Below are positions 30,306-42,572 of a stretch of DNA of 64,000 bases, in pieces. This DNA comes from Sphingomonas sp. PP-CE-3G-477 (GTDB taxonomy: Bacteria > Pseudomonadota > Alphaproteobacteria > Sphingomonadales > Sphingomonadaceae): positions 124,001-188,000 of the forward strand of contig NZ_QAOF01000006.1 in NCBI RefSeq assembly GCF_003050745.1, in the 5' to 3' direction. The notes beneath the pieces were generated by a model. It worked only from the letters and a program-made list of their open reading frames with translations. It was not told the origin of the DNA and did no database searches. Numbering within the stretch: position 1 is the first letter of the stretch; each line of letters opens with the position of its first letter. Made by a program: the position numbers and the translations under genes.

Positions 30306-30848
30306 TCACTCGATGTTACTGGCAATAAGTCTCGTCACGCCTGCCGCATCCAGCAGGCTCAATCGCCCACCCTGAAATCGCGGATCATCCGTAACTTCCG
30401 CGATTGCCCATTCGGGGCTGACGATTGACGTCAACGCGGCCGCGTCGTCCTGCTCGATCTCGGCGAGTTCGAGCCCGGCGAGCGCTCCTTCGAACAGGTC
30501 AATGCCGAAGTCCGCACCCACCGGATACCGGCGTTTCCTCAACGATCGTGCCGGCAGTTTCGCCAGCAGGTGATACTCGTCCCGATCGAGATACGTCGTG
30601 ACCGTCGGCCTGCTCAGTACATCGGCAACGTCGTATTTCTTGCCGATCTTCAGGACCACACGCCCCGACACGCTATCGGTCATGGCGCGCAGCCTCAGCC
30701 GCGTGCCCTCGATGTACCGGTCCTCGATCAGGATATACGGCGCGTCGGTCAGATCGGGCCGACGCGCAGGATCGACGAGAAACCGGCGCTCACGCTCGAC
30801 ATGCGCGTATTTGTGAGCGACCAGTTCCTCGTCGAGCCCCCGCAACAT
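30306..30848 (-). CDS. CYTH domain protein
   Basis: 180 aa. A triphosphate-tunnel (CYTH) fold is indicated by the N-terminal HVERERRFLVD (ExExR/K pattern), YIEGTRLRLRAM, LKIGKKYDV and the later charged strand DFGIDLFEGALAGLELAEIE. Such proteins hydrolyse inorganic triphosphate or bind adenylated ligands. The gene sits between ettA and the GAF kinase with gaps of two to four bases. Confidence 0.8.
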   Translation of the reverse strand: MLRGLDEELVAHKYAHVERERRFLVDPARRPDLTDAPYILIEDRYIEGTRLRLRAMTDSVSGRVVLKIGKKYDVADVLSRPTVTTYLDRDEYHLLAKLPARSLRKRRYPVGADFGIDLFEGALAGLELAEIEQDDAAALTSIVSPEWAIAEVTDDPRFQGGRLSLLDAAGVTRLIASNIE

Positions 30849-30852
30849 CAGG

Positions 30853-32532
<1,680 letters not shown>

Positions 32533-32653
32533 GGGGGTCTCCGTTCGGGTGTTCGTGAGGGCGGGATTGATCTGCGCATGTAAGGGCAGGCGCGAAGGTT
32601 GGCAACGCGCGCGCTCGGACCTAACGGTGGGTCGACACCAAGGGGAATAGCCG

Positions 32654-34057
32654 ATGACGCGTATCGCACCATTTCTGGCGGCCTGTGCCGTCATCACCGC
32701 CGTTCCCGTCGTGGCGCAGCGCGCCGCTGCGCCTGCGACCGCGGTCGACGCGAAGGTCGCCGCGCTGCGCGACAAGGCGCTGACCGACGACACCGCCTAC
32801 AAGATCGTCGAGGGGATCACGACCGAGGTCGGCCCGCGGATGACCGGCACCGAGGCGGCGCCGCGGGCGCGCGCCTGGTCGGTCGCCAAGCTGAAGGCGC
32901 TCGGGTTCAAGAACGTGCGGATCGAGCCATACCGGCTGCCGGTCTGGTCGCGTGGCACGGAGAGTGGCGAGCTGATCGCCCCCTATGCGCAGAAACTGCA
33001 TCTGGTCGGTCTCGGCAACTCGGGCGCGACGCCGCCGGGCGGGCTGACCCTGCCGATCGTGTACTTCCCGACGTATAACGACCTCGCGCTCGCCGCCGAC
33101 GGCAGCTTGAGGGGCAAGATCGCCTTCGTGTCGAACGCGATGCAGCCGACGCAGGACGGGTCGAGCTATGGATCGCAGGGCACCGCGCGCTTCGTCGGAC
33201 CGAACGTCGCCGCCAAGAAGGGCGCGGCGGCAATCGTGATCCGGTCGATCGGCACCGATCACGGCCGCGGGCCGCACGCGGGCAACACCAATTTCGAAGC
33301 GGGCGTGACGCCGATCCCTGCCGCCGCGCTGTCCGTCGCGGACGCGGAGCATGTCGAGCGGCTGGTGAAGCTCGGCAAGCCGGTGACGCTGAAGCTGGTG
33401 CTGGAAGACAAGCAGGTCGGTATCCGCGAATCGGGCAACGTCGTGGCCGAAGTCCCCGGCACCGACCCCAAGGCGGGCATCGTGCTGGTCGGTGGCCATC
33501 TCGACAGCTGGGATCTCGGCACCGGCGCGATCGACGACGGCGCGGGCATCGCGATCACCGCGGCGGCCGCCAAGATCGTCATGGACGGCGGCCAGCGCCC
33601 GCGCCGGACCATTCGCGTCGTCTGGTTCGGCGACGAGGAGAGCGGTGGCTTCGGTGGAGCCGCCTACGCCAAGGCGCACGCGGGCGAACGTCACGCCACC
33701 GCCGCCGAATCGGATTTCGGTGCCGATCGCGTCTGGCGGTTCGAAAGCAGCCTGCCCGCCGCCGCAAAATCTATCGAGGATCGCCTGGCGGTCGCACTCG
33801 CGCCGCTCGGGATCATTCGCGGGGCCGGTGCCCCGCACGGCGGCACCGATGTCGGTCCGACGATCGCCACGGGGGTTGCCGGAATCGACCTCAACCAGTC
33901 GGGGCTGCGCTACTTCGATTACCACCACACGCCCGAGGACACGCTGGATCTGATCGACCCCGAACAGCTTCGCCAGAACGTCGCGGCCTGGACCACGGTG
34001 ATCGCCACGGTGGCCAATGCGCCTGAGGAAATCGGGTCAATTGTGCCCCAGAAGTGA
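32654..34057 (+). CDS. Secreted M28-family metallopeptidase
   Basis: 467 aa with a signal peptide (MTRIAPFLAACAVITAVPVV ... VAQ). The di-zinc site is clear: GGHLDSWD, AIDDGAG, WFGDEESGG, ESDFGADR and the late HHTPEDT. A protease-associated-like insertion lies between residues 120 and 260. The arrangement resembles carboxypeptidase Q-like M28 enzymes, acting on peptides in the periplasm or outside the cell. AGGGGA precedes the ATG. Confidence 0.9.
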   Translation: MTRIAPFLAACAVITAVPVVAQRAAAPATAVDAKVAALRDKALTDDTAYKIVEGITTEVGPRMTGTEAAPRARAWSVAKLKALGFKNVRIEPYRLPVWSRGTESGELIAPYAQKLHLVGLGNSGATPPGGLTLPIVYFPTYNDLALAADGSLRGKIAFVSNAMQPTQDGSSYGSQGTARFVGPNVAAKKGAAAIVIRSIGTDHGRGPHAGNTNFEAGVTPIPAAALSVADAEHVERLVKLGKPVTLKLVLEDKQVGIRESGNVVAEVPGTDPKAGIVLVGGHLDSWDLGTGAIDDGAGIAITAAAAKIVMDGGQRPRRTIRVVWFGDEESGGFGGAAYAKAHAGERHATAAESDFGADRVWRFESSLPAAAKSIEDRLAVALAPLGIIRGAGAPHGGTDVGPTIATGVAGIDLNQSGLRYFDYHHTPEDTLDLIDPEQLRQNVAAWTTVIATVANAPEEIGSIVPQK

Positions 34058-34211
34058 CGAATTGCATGAACCAATCTGTCATCGTTCTGCCGCAAACCTT
34101 GCGGACAGATGAATTTAGCGGATTGACCCCCCGCCGGGTGCCGCTATTTGACGTGACTTCGCGACGGCAATCGGGTCGGCCGCGAGTGAAACTATGCTTG
34201 GGAGCATTCGA

Positions 34212-34478
34212 ATGAAGAAGATCGTTCTGATCGCTGCTGCCGCCGGCCTGATGTCCGTCGCAGCATGCAGCAAGTCGCCAGAAGCAGCCGCAGTCGAGAA
34301 CAACGCGGACATGCTGGCTGACAACATGGAAATGCAGGCTGACAACATGGACGCGCTGGCGGACAACACCTCGAACGCAGTCGCTACCGACGTGCTCGAG
34401 AACGCTGCCGACAACATGAACGCAGCTGCCGACAACGTCCGTGACGCTGCCGACGAGAAGACCGACAACATGAACTAA
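34212..34478 (+). CDS. Small Asn/Ala-rich lipoprotein
   Basis: 88 aa with a lipoprotein signal (MKKIVLIAAAAGLMSVAAC, lipobox VAAC). The mature part repeats short units such as ADNM and ADNMDALADN, predicting one amphipathic helix. GGAG is eight bases before the ATG at 34212. It is related in design to the lipoprotein at 14880-15251 and is followed by an intrinsic terminator. Function unknown. Confidence 0.78.
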   Translation: MKKIVLIAAAAGLMSVAACSKSPEAAAVENNADMLADNMEMQADNMDALADNTSNAVATDVLENAADNMNAAADNVRDAADEKTDNMN

Positions 34479-34520
34479 GACCCTGTCGGGCGTTCGCGCT
34501 CGATAGAGTATTAGTGTCGG

Positions 34521-34555
34521 AAAGGGCGTTCCTTCGGGGGCGCCCTTTTTCTTTG
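34521..34555 (+). terminator. Intrinsic terminator after the small lipoprotein
   Basis: Stem AAAGGGCG / CGCCCTTT with loop TTCCTTCGGGGG, followed by TTCTTTG. A textbook structure between the lipoprotein gene and the tRNA. Confidence 0.85.
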
Positions 34556-34599
34556 TGTCTTTTGCTTTGCAGATGCTTGCGCTAACGCAGGCGCTGGTG

Positions 34600-34675
34600 G
34601 GGCCTGTAGCTCAACGGTTAGAGCTGGCCGCTCATAACGGCTAGGTTGCGGGTTCGATTCCTGCCGGGCCCACCA
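34600..34675 (+). tRNA. tRNA with CAU anticodon, probably tRNA-Ile2
   Basis: 76 bases with encoded CCA. Acceptor arms GGGCCTG / CGGGCCC pair fully (one G-U), the anticodon loop is CTCATAA and the T arm GCGGGTTCGATTCCTGC is standard. CAU could be elongator Met or lysidine-modified Ile2; the short D loop (AACGGTTAGAGC) resembles E. coli ileX more than metT, so I prefer Ile2. Confidence 0.9.
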
Positions 34676-34878
34676 AACCTTCTCGCCGGCTGACATGGCT
34701 CTTTCGCTCGCTGCGACGTGTGGACGTGGCGATGAGCGTATCCTGCGTGAGACCCTCCGCGATCCGAGACGCGTCCCTCGCCGCATCGGCTGGATGTGAC
34801 GCCAGAAGTTTCAGGATCGCGTGGCCCAACGACGCCCGCGACTCATGTCAGCAGGTGCGCGCCAGACTGGCTTGCCAC

Positions 34879-36684
34879 CTATTTGCGGCCAAAGAGTTTT
34901 TCCACATCGGAGAGGCTGATCTTCACCCAGGTGGGGCGGCCGTGGTTGCATTGGCCCGAGTGCGGCGTGACTTCCATTTCGCGGAGGAGCGCGTTCATTT
35001 CGATGACCGACAGGATGCGACCGGCGCGGACGGAGCCGTGACAGGCCATCGTGCCGGCTACCGCGTCGAGGCGCTCCTTTAGGGAGAGCGCTTCGTCGAA
35101 GGCGGCGAGTTCGTCGGCCAGGTCTGTGACCAGGCCTTTGGGGTCGCTTTGGCCGAGCAAGGCTGGGGTGGCGCGGACGAGCATGGCGTGGGGGCCGAAC
35201 CGTTCGAGGTCGAGGCCGAACTCGGACAGTTCCTCGGCACGGGATTCGAGGCGGTCGCAGGCGGATTCGTCGAGTTCGACAACTTCTGGGATAAGGAGCG
35301 CCTGGCTCGCGATGGTGCCGCCGATCAGGGCCGCGCGCATGCGTTCGAGGACGAGGCGTTCGTGGGCGGCGTGCTGGTCGACGAGGACGAGGCCGTCCTC
35401 GGCTTCGGCTACTATGTAGGTCTTCGCGACTTGGCCGCGCGCTACGCCCATCGGGAAGGCCGCGGTTTGGGGTGGGGGTGTCCAGGAGGGTTCTGCGCGC
35501 GCCTGCGGGGGTGACGCGAAGAAGGTTGGGCGAGAGTCGTTTACCGCGCCGTAGCTTCTGTTTTCGAGTGGGAGCCTTTGGGGCGTGCCCTCACCTTCCC
35601 ATCCGCTTTGCGGACGGGCCCCTTCCTCTCCCCCGGAGGGAGAGGAGATGTTTTCCGGTTGCCACATCGAAAGGGCGGACTCGCTGGCGCGCTGGCTGCG
35701 GTGGCCTGCGGCGTCGAGGGCGCGGCGGAGGCCCGAGACTATGAGGCCTCTTACCATCGCCGGGTCGCGGAAGCGGACTTCGGTCTTGGCGGGGTGGACG
35801 TTGACGTCGACCTGATCGGTGGGGATGTCGAGGAACAGCGCGACGACGGCGTGGCGATCGCGCGGGAGCATCTCGGCGTAGGCGCCGCGGATCGCGCCCA
35901 TCAACAGGCGGTCCTTCACGGGCCGTCCGTTGACGAAGAGATACTGGTGATCGGCGATGCCGCGATTGTAAGTGGGGAGGCTGGCGACGCCGCCCAGCAC
36001 CAGACCTTCGCGCTCCAGGTCGATCGCGACCGAATTGTCGGCGAGCGCACGATCGGTGAGCGTCGCCACCCTGCCCGGCCGGTCCTCGACCTGCATCGCC
36101 GACAGCGCGCGCCGCCCGTCATGCTCCAGCGTGAAGCCGATGTCGGGCCGCGCCATCGCGAGCCGGCGGACGACGTCGAGGCACGCGGCGTATTCGGCGC
36201 GCGGGGAGCGGAGGAACTTGCGGCGGGCGGGGACGCGCGCGAACAGGTCCTCGACGACGACGCGCGTGCCGGGCGGGAGGGCTGCGGGGCCTTCGCGCTC
36301 GACGCGGCCATTGTCGACGGTCCGCGCCCAGCCTTCGGCGCCGCGGATCCGGCTTTCGATCGTCAGCCTTGCGACGCTCGCGATCGAGGGCAACGCCTCG
36401 CCGCGAAAACCGAGCGTCACGACCGATTCGATAAACTCGTCGGGCAGCTTCGAGGTCGCGTGCCGTTCGAGCGCTAAGGCCATGTCGGCGGGAGTCATCC
36501 CGCAGCCATCGTCGGCCACCTCGATCCGCGAAGTCCCGCCCTCAACGAGGAGAATCGCTATGCGTCCTGCCCCCGCGTCGATGGCGTTTTCGACTAACTC
36601 CTTCAACGCGCTGGCGGGTCTTTCCACCACTTCACCGGCGGCGATACGATTGACCAGATGCTCGGGGAGACGCCGTATTGACAT
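34879..36684 (-). CDS. mutL: DNA mismatch repair protein MutL
   Basis: 601 aa. The GHKL ATPase domain has IAAGEVVERPASALKELVEN, DDGCGM, ATSKL, GFRGEALPSI; NVHPAKTEVRF ends the N-terminal half. The C-terminal dimerisation domain has DQHAAHERLVLERM, and ACHGSVRAGRIL and CNHGRPTWVKIS, the pattern of a conserved metal-binding region. The start MSIRRLPEHLVNRIAAGEV matches the family N terminus although no ribosome site is visible. About residues 345-366 of the flexible linker are encoded by a palindromic repeat (35587-35650). It is divergent from mreB. Confidence 0.95.
   Translation of the reverse strand: MSIRRLPEHLVNRIAAGEVVERPASALKELVENAIDAGAGRIAILLVEGGTSRIEVADDGCGMTPADMALALERHATSKLPDEFIESVVTLGFRGEALPSIASVARLTIESRIRGAEGWARTVDNGRVEREGPAALPPGTRVVVEDLFARVPARRKFLRSPRAEYAACLDVVRRLAMARPDIGFTLEHDGRRALSAMQVEDRPGRVATLTDRALADNSVAIDLEREGLVLGGVASLPTYNRGIADHQYLFVNGRPVKDRLLMGAIRGAYAEMLPRDRHAVVALFLDIPTDQVDVNVHPAKTEVRFRDPAMVRGLIVSGLRRALDAAGHRSQRASESALSMWQPENISSPSGGEEGARPQSGWEGEGTPQRLPLENRSYGAVNDSRPTFFASPPQARAEPSWTPPPQTAAFPMGVARGQVAKTYIVAEAEDGLVLVDQHAAHERLVLERMRAALIGGTIASQALLIPEVVELDESACDRLESRAEELSEFGLDLERFGPHAMLVRATPALLGQSDPKGLVTDLADELAAFDEALSLKERLDAVAGTMACHGSVRAGRILSVIEMNALLREMEVTPHSGQCNHGRPTWVKISLSDVEKLFGRK
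35587..35650. repeat. Partial palindromic repeat inside the mutL linker
   Basis: Two adjacent hairpins, CCATCCGCTTTGCGGACGG and CCTCTCCCCCGGAGGGAGAGG, with flanks CCCTCACC, resembling a shortened or rearranged family A/B element. It is translated in the mutL frame as part of the Ser/Gly/Glu-rich linker (SPSGGEEGARPQSGWEGEG). Confidence 0.75.
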
Positions 36685-36825
36685 GGGTTTGCGTCTAGAC
36701 CAAGCGACGGCATCCCGCGACCCGCAAACGCAAGCACCCGGTGAGTTAAACACCGGCGGGCCACGCGAGATTTTTGTGCGATGGGCTGCCCGTCCGGCGG
36801 CCAAGGATTACGGGACCCTGATTGA

Positions 36826-37869
<1,044 letters not shown>

Positions 37870-37975
37870 GAGATTGTTTTTGCTTTAAGACACGCGGACG
37901 CGAAATCGCGTCGTCCGAGTCGCGGGGGTAGGTCCCCCTGCGCTTCGGCGGCGCCCGAGACAGGGGGACAGGCGC

Positions 37976-38848
37976 ATGGCGCCAGCCCGCGACCGGCGCA
38001 CGGGGTTTTCCCGGCGTCGGCAATATAGTGTGTTCATGGGCTATGTGCTCGCCGTCGCTGGAGCGGTGGTGGGCTTGGTGCTGCTCGTCGCGTCGATGTT
38101 CAATCCGCCCGCCTTTTCCGCGCTGCGGATGGGCGTCGCGGGGGTGACGACGCCGGTGTCGACGGGGCTCGCCACGGTCGGCTCTTCGATCTCGGGGATC
38201 CCCGATGCGATCGGCAATTACTTCTTCGTGAAGCAGGAGAACGTCGCACTCCGCGCCGATCGCGAGCGGACGCGGGCGCTGCTGATGCGCGCGCGGACGA
38301 TCGCGTATGACAATCGCCGGTTGCGCAGTCTGCTCGCGATCCGCGAACGCTCGACCGCGCCGGTCGTCACCGCACGGCTGGTGAGTTCGAGTGCGTCGAG
38401 CGGGCGGCGCTATGCGCTGCTCAATGCGGGTCGCTGGAACGGCGTGCTGCCCGGCATGCCGGTGCGCGGTCCCGACGGCCTGATCGGTCGCGTGGTCGAG
38501 ACCGGCCCCAACGCGGCGCGCATCCTTTTGCTGAGCGACGGCGACAGCATCGTCCCCGTGCGCCGCACACGCGACGGCATGCCTGCGATCGCGGCGGGGC
38601 GCGGCGACGGGATGATCGACATCCGCTCGGTCAACGCCACCAACGTGCGCTTCAATGCGGGCGACCTGTTCGTGACGACCGGTACCGGCGGGATCTACGC
38701 GCCGGGCGTGCCTGTCGCCCGCGTGACCAAGGCGGGGTCGGACTCGGTGATGGCGCGCGCCTTCGCCGATCCCGACACGCTCGACTTCGCGCTGGTCGAG
38801 CGGATGTTCATGCCCGTGCCCCCGCCTCGCCCGGTGACGCAGCAATGA
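37976..38848 (+). CDS. mreC: Rod shape-determining protein MreC
   Basis: 290 aa. A cytosolic basic tail, a single membrane helix (YVLAVAGAVVGLVLLVASMF), a coiled coil (about 90-115) and the periplasmic beta-barrel domain (LNAGRWNGVLPGMPVRGPDG, GRVVETGPNAARILLLSD). It links MreB to the wall synthases. GGGGGA precedes the ATG; the stop overlaps the mreD start as ATGA. Confidence 0.95.
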   Translation: MAPARDRRTGFSRRRQYSVFMGYVLAVAGAVVGLVLLVASMFNPPAFSALRMGVAGVTTPVSTGLATVGSSISGIPDAIGNYFFVKQENVALRADRERTRALLMRARTIAYDNRRLRSLLAIRERSTAPVVTARLVSSSASSGRRYALLNAGRWNGVLPGMPVRGPDGLIGRVVETGPNAARILLLSDGDSIVPVRRTRDGMPAIAAGRGDGMIDIRSVNATNVRFNAGDLFVTTGTGGIYAPGVPVARVTKAGSDSVMARAFADPDTLDFALVERMFMPVPPPRPVTQQ

Positions 38849-39375
38849 TGCCGCCCCGCCTGATGGACAGCGTCGACTACAAGCCGTTCGAGACCAAGAT
38901 CCCCGCGGGTCGGTCGCGCGCGATCCCCTGGGCGACGGTCATGGCCGGGTCGCTGGTCACGATCATCCCGGTCGTCGCGACGATCCCCCTCCTCCCCCCG
39001 TTCGGGTTCGTCATGCTGCTCGCGTGGCGGCTGCTCGCGCGGTTCGCGTTCAAGCCCTGGGCCGCCGCGCCGCTCGGCTTCTTCGACGACCTAGTCAGCG
39101 GCCAGCCGCTTGGCAGCGCCGTGCTGATGTGGTCGCTCGCGTTCGTCGCGATCGACATGATCGAGCAGCGTTTAGCGTTTCGCGATTATTGGCAGGACTG
39201 GCTGATCGCCGGCGGGCTGATCGCGGCGTGCATCCTGGTCGGGCGCTTCATCGCGGTGCCGGTCGGCGCGCATGTCGACACCATCCTGATCGCGCAGATC
39301 GCGGTCACGATCCTCATGTTCCCGCTGGCGGCCCGCATCGTCGCCGCGATTCAGAACAAGCGCGGTGCCGAGTGA
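38845..39375 (+). CDS. mreD: Rod shape-determining protein MreD
   Basis: 176-aa integral membrane protein with about five helices (GSLVTIIPVVATIPLLPPFG, LIAGGLIAACILVGRFIAV). Its position between mreC and mrdA identifies it along with the GFFDDLVSGQPLGSAVLMW segment typical of MreD. It overlaps both neighbours by four bases. Confidence 0.93.
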   Translation: MMPPRLMDSVDYKPFETKIPAGRSRAIPWATVMAGSLVTIIPVVATIPLLPPFGFVMLLAWRLLARFAFKPWAAAPLGFFDDLVSGQPLGSAVLMWSLAFVAIDMIEQRLAFRDYWQDWLIAGGLIAACILVGRFIAVPVGAHVDTILIAQIAVTILMFPLAARIVAAIQNKRGAE

Positions 39376-41444
39376 GGAATACACCGCGGATCGTCACCGA
39401 GATGTCGCAGGCCTACAGCTTCTCGCGCCGCGCCTGGATGCTGGGCGCGGCGCAGGGCGGCGTGGGATTGCTGCTCGCCGGGCGGATGGCATGGCTGTCG
39501 ATCGCGCAGAACGAACGCTACACGCAAATGTCGGAGAGCAACCGCGTCAACATGACGCTGTTGCCGCCGCGCCGGGGCTGGATCGTCGACCGCCACGGCG
39601 TGCCGATCGCCAACAACCGCACCGATTTCCGCGTCGACATCATCCCCGACCGCCTCCGCGACAAGGACCGCGTGCTGCCGCTGCTCGGCCGCATTCTCCA
39701 GTTGCCGCCCGAGGAAGTCGAGCGGATCGCGATCGATCTCGAACATGCCGCCGGGTTCCAGCCCGTCCAGGTCGCGGAGAATCTCGACTGGGAGCGGTTC
39801 GCCGCGGTCAGCGTCCGCCTGCCCGAACTGCCCGGCGTCGCGCCCACTCGCGGCTTTGCACGCAGCTATCCGGCAGGCGCCGCGGTCGCGCATCTGACCG
39901 GCTATGTCGGCGTACCCAACGCCGAGCAGTACAAGAAGACGCGCGACCCGCTGCTCGTCACGCCCGGCTTCAAGCTCGGCAAGGACGGGCTCGAGAAGAT
40001 GCTGGAGGCCGAACTGCGCGGCGTCGCCGGCGCCAAGCGCGTGGAAGTCACCGCACGCGGCAAGCTGGTCGCCGAGCTCGCCACCAAGCCCGACGTCCCC
40101 GGCAAGACCGCACGGCTGACGATCGACGCGGGGCTTCAGGAATACGCCGCGCGGCGCCTCGGCACCAACTCCGGCTCGGTGGTCGTGCTCGACACCCGCA
40201 CCGGCGAGATGCTCGCGATGGTGTCGATGCCGGCCTATGATCCGAACAGCTTTTCGGATGGGATCAGCCATCTCGAATGGCAGATGCTGAGCGACGACGA
40301 TCACGTGCCGCTGATGAACAAGGTCACGCAGGGGCTGTATCCGCCGGGCTCGACGGTCAAGCCGATGAACGGCCTTGCGCTGATGAATGCGGGCGTCGAT
40401 CCGTCGACGCGCGTCAATTGCTCGGGAGCGATGCGGCTCGGGACCAGCGTGTTCCATTGCCACAAGAAAAGCGGCCACGGTCCGCTCGATCTCAAGAACG
40501 CGATCATGCAGAGCTGCGACATCTATTTCTACGAGATGGCGCGGCGGGTCGGCTACAATGCGATCGCGCCGATCGCGCGCACGCTCGGGCTCGGCCAGAA
40601 GTTCGACCTGCCCTTCTCGACGCAGCGCTACGGCACGGTGCCCGATCCGGCGTGGAAGCTGAAGAAGTACAAGCATGACTGGACCGTCGCGGATTCGCTG
40701 AATGCGTCGATCGGCCAGGGCTATGTGCTGGCCAACCCGTTGCAGCTCGCGGTGATGGCCGCGCGGCTCGCCTCGGGGCGCGCGTTGCAGCCGAGCATCC
40801 TTGCCAGCCATGTCCACCGCGACTCCCCTGCCCTCGCGATCGATTCCGAGCATCTCGCGCGAGTCCGCGACGCGATGTTCGGCGTGATCAACCAGGGCGG
40901 CACCGGCGGCGCGGCGAAACTGCTGATCCCCGGCGTCGCGATCGCGGGCAAGACCGGCACCGCGCAGGTCCGCCGCATCACGATGGCGGAACGGCGCTCG
41001 GGCGTGCTCAAGAACGGGCAGCTGCCGTTCAAGATGCGCGACCATGCGCTCTTCATCGGTTTCGCTCCCGCGGATAATCCGCGGTACGCACTCGCGGTCG
41101 TGCTCGAGCATAACGGCCACACGGTGCGCAATCTCGACACGCCGATGATCGGCCGTGACATCATGACCTACATGCTCGACCGCGAGCGTGCGCTGAAGTC
41201 GCTCGCCGAAGTCGAACCGACCTGGGGCGGCGATATCCGCACGCGCATGGCGGCGACCGCGGAAGCCTACCGCAAGGCACAGTCCGCGCCGCCCGCTGCG
41301 ATCGCCACCAAGACCGACGCGATCGTGCCCAGCGACGCACCTGCGGTCGCCAACGCCACCGACATGGCCAACGCCACGCAGGAAGCGCTGACGGCACCGG
41401 GCGCTACGGTCGCCGAAGATGATTCAAGGGACCGCCAGCCGTGA
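39372..41444 (+). CDS. mrdA: Penicillin-binding protein 2, elongation transpeptidase
   Basis: About 690 aa. One membrane helix near the N terminus (AAQGGVGLLLAGRMAWLSI), a pedestal domain starting RGWIVDRHGVPIANNRTDFR, and the transpeptidase domain with SxxK (PPGSTVKPM), SCD (MQSCDIYFYE) and KTG (AGKTGTAQVR). The start may be the GTG at 39372, which overlaps the mreD stop as GTGA, or the ATG at 39402 (MSQAYSFSRR). The C-terminal tail after the domain is Ala/Thr-rich and unconserved-looking. Confidence 0.94.
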   Translation: MRNTPRIVTEMSQAYSFSRRAWMLGAAQGGVGLLLAGRMAWLSIAQNERYTQMSESNRVNMTLLPPRRGWIVDRHGVPIANNRTDFRVDIIPDRLRDKDRVLPLLGRILQLPPEEVERIAIDLEHAAGFQPVQVAENLDWERFAAVSVRLPELPGVAPTRGFARSYPAGAAVAHLTGYVGVPNAEQYKKTRDPLLVTPGFKLGKDGLEKMLEAELRGVAGAKRVEVTARGKLVAELATKPDVPGKTARLTIDAGLQEYAARRLGTNSGSVVVLDTRTGEMLAMVSMPAYDPNSFSDGISHLEWQMLSDDDHVPLMNKVTQGLYPPGSTVKPMNGLALMNAGVDPSTRVNCSGAMRLGTSVFHCHKKSGHGPLDLKNAIMQSCDIYFYEMARRVGYNAIAPIARTLGLGQKFDLPFSTQRYGTVPDPAWKLKKYKHDWTVADSLNASIGQGYVLANPLQLAVMAARLASGRALQPSILASHVHRDSPALAIDSEHLARVRDAMFGVINQGGTGGAAKLLIPGVAIAGKTGTAQVRRITMAERRSGVLKNGQLPFKMRDHALFIGFAPADNPRYALAVVLEHNGHTVRNLDTPMIGRDIMTYMLDRERALKSLAEVEPTWGGDIRTRMAATAEAYRKAQSAPPAAIATKTDAIVPSDAPAVANATDMANATQEALTAPGATVAEDDSRDRQP

Positions 41445-41463
41445 ACCGTACCGAGCGTCAGCG

Positions 41464-42570
41464 ATGAACCGTATCGTCCCCGAACCGCTCGCCAAGCTGC
41501 CGTGGCGCGTCCTCCTGCTGGTGGTCGCGATCGGCTGTTTCGGCCAGGTCGTGCTGTATTCCGCGGCCGGCGGCTCGCTCAAGCCCTGGGCGCTGTCGCA
41601 GGGCATCCGCTTCTTCGTCCTGCTCGCCGGTGCGATCGCCTTGTCCTACGTCCCCGAGCGGACGTGGAAGGCGGGCTCGCTGCCGACCTATGCGCTGATC
41701 GTCGTATCGCTGATCGCGGTCGAGATCCTCGGCAAGGTCTCGGGCGGGTCGCAGCGCTGGCTCGACCTCGGTTTCATCCGCCTGCAGCCGTCCGAGTTCA
41801 TGAAGCCCGCGATCGTGCTCGCCTGCGCCAAATTCTACGACATGCTCCCGCCCGGCGAGACGCGACGGTTCAGCGCGGTCTGGCCCGCGGCGCTGCTGAT
41901 CGGCGTCCCCGCCGCGATCGTCATGAAGCAGCCTGATCTCGGCACCGCGCTGATGATCTGCGCGGGTGGCGCGACGGTGATGTTCCTCGCAGGCATACCG
42001 CTGCGCCTGTTCGTCGGCGGCGCGATCACCGCTGCGGTGGCGATCCCGCTCGCGATCAACTTCGCGTTGCACGATTACCAGCGCAACCGCATCCTGATCT
42101 TCCTCGATCCCGAAAGCGACCCGCTCGGCACCGGCTATCACATCAGCCAGTCGAAGATCGCGATCGGCTCGGGCGGGATCTGGGGCAAGGGCTTCCTCCA
42201 GGGCACGCAGAGCCATCTCGACTACCTCCCCGAGGGGCATACCGATTTCGTCTTCGCGACGATGGCGGAGGAATGGGGCCTGGTCGGCGGCTGCCTGCTG
42301 ATCCTCGCGTTCCTGCTGGTGATCCGCTGGGGGATCGAGGTCGGCCAGCGCGCGCAGACCCGCTTCGGCCGGCTGACCGCCGCCGGGCTGTCGACAACGA
42401 TCTTCTTCTACGTCGCGATCAACCTGATGATGGTGATGGGCCTCGCCCCCGTCGTCGGCATCCCGCTGCCGCTGGTGAGCTTCGGCAGCTCGGCGCAGAT
42501 GACGGTGCTGCTGTGCCTCGGCATTTTGATGTCGATCGACCGCCAGAACCGCAAGACGGTCGGCTGGTAG
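41464..42570 (+). CDS. rodA: Peptidoglycan glycosyltransferase RodA (SEDS)
   Basis: 368-aa polytopic membrane enzyme that polymerises lipid II with PBP2. SEDS features: FGQVVLYSAAGGS, RWLDLGFIRLQPSEFMKPA, ILIFLDPESDPLGTGYHISQ, GKGFLQGTQSHLDYLPEGHT (the catalytic Asp region is QPSE/TDF), and PLVSFGSSAQMTVL. I used the ATG at 41464, after the mrdA stop; an in-frame ATG at 41419 would overlap mrdA. Confidence 0.95.
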   Translation: MNRIVPEPLAKLPWRVLLLVVAIGCFGQVVLYSAAGGSLKPWALSQGIRFFVLLAGAIALSYVPERTWKAGSLPTYALIVVSLIAVEILGKVSGGSQRWLDLGFIRLQPSEFMKPAIVLACAKFYDMLPPGETRRFSAVWPAALLIGVPAAIVMKQPDLGTALMICAGGATVMFLAGIPLRLFVGGAITAAVAIPLAINFALHDYQRNRILIFLDPESDPLGTGYHISQSKIAIGSGGIWGKGFLQGTQSHLDYLPEGHTDFVFATMAEEWGLVGGCLLILAFLLVIRWGIEVGQRAQTRFGRLTAAGLSTTIFFYVAINLMMVMGLAPVVGIPLPLVSFGSSAQMTVLLCLGILMSIDRQNRKTVGW

Positions 42571-42572
42571 GG

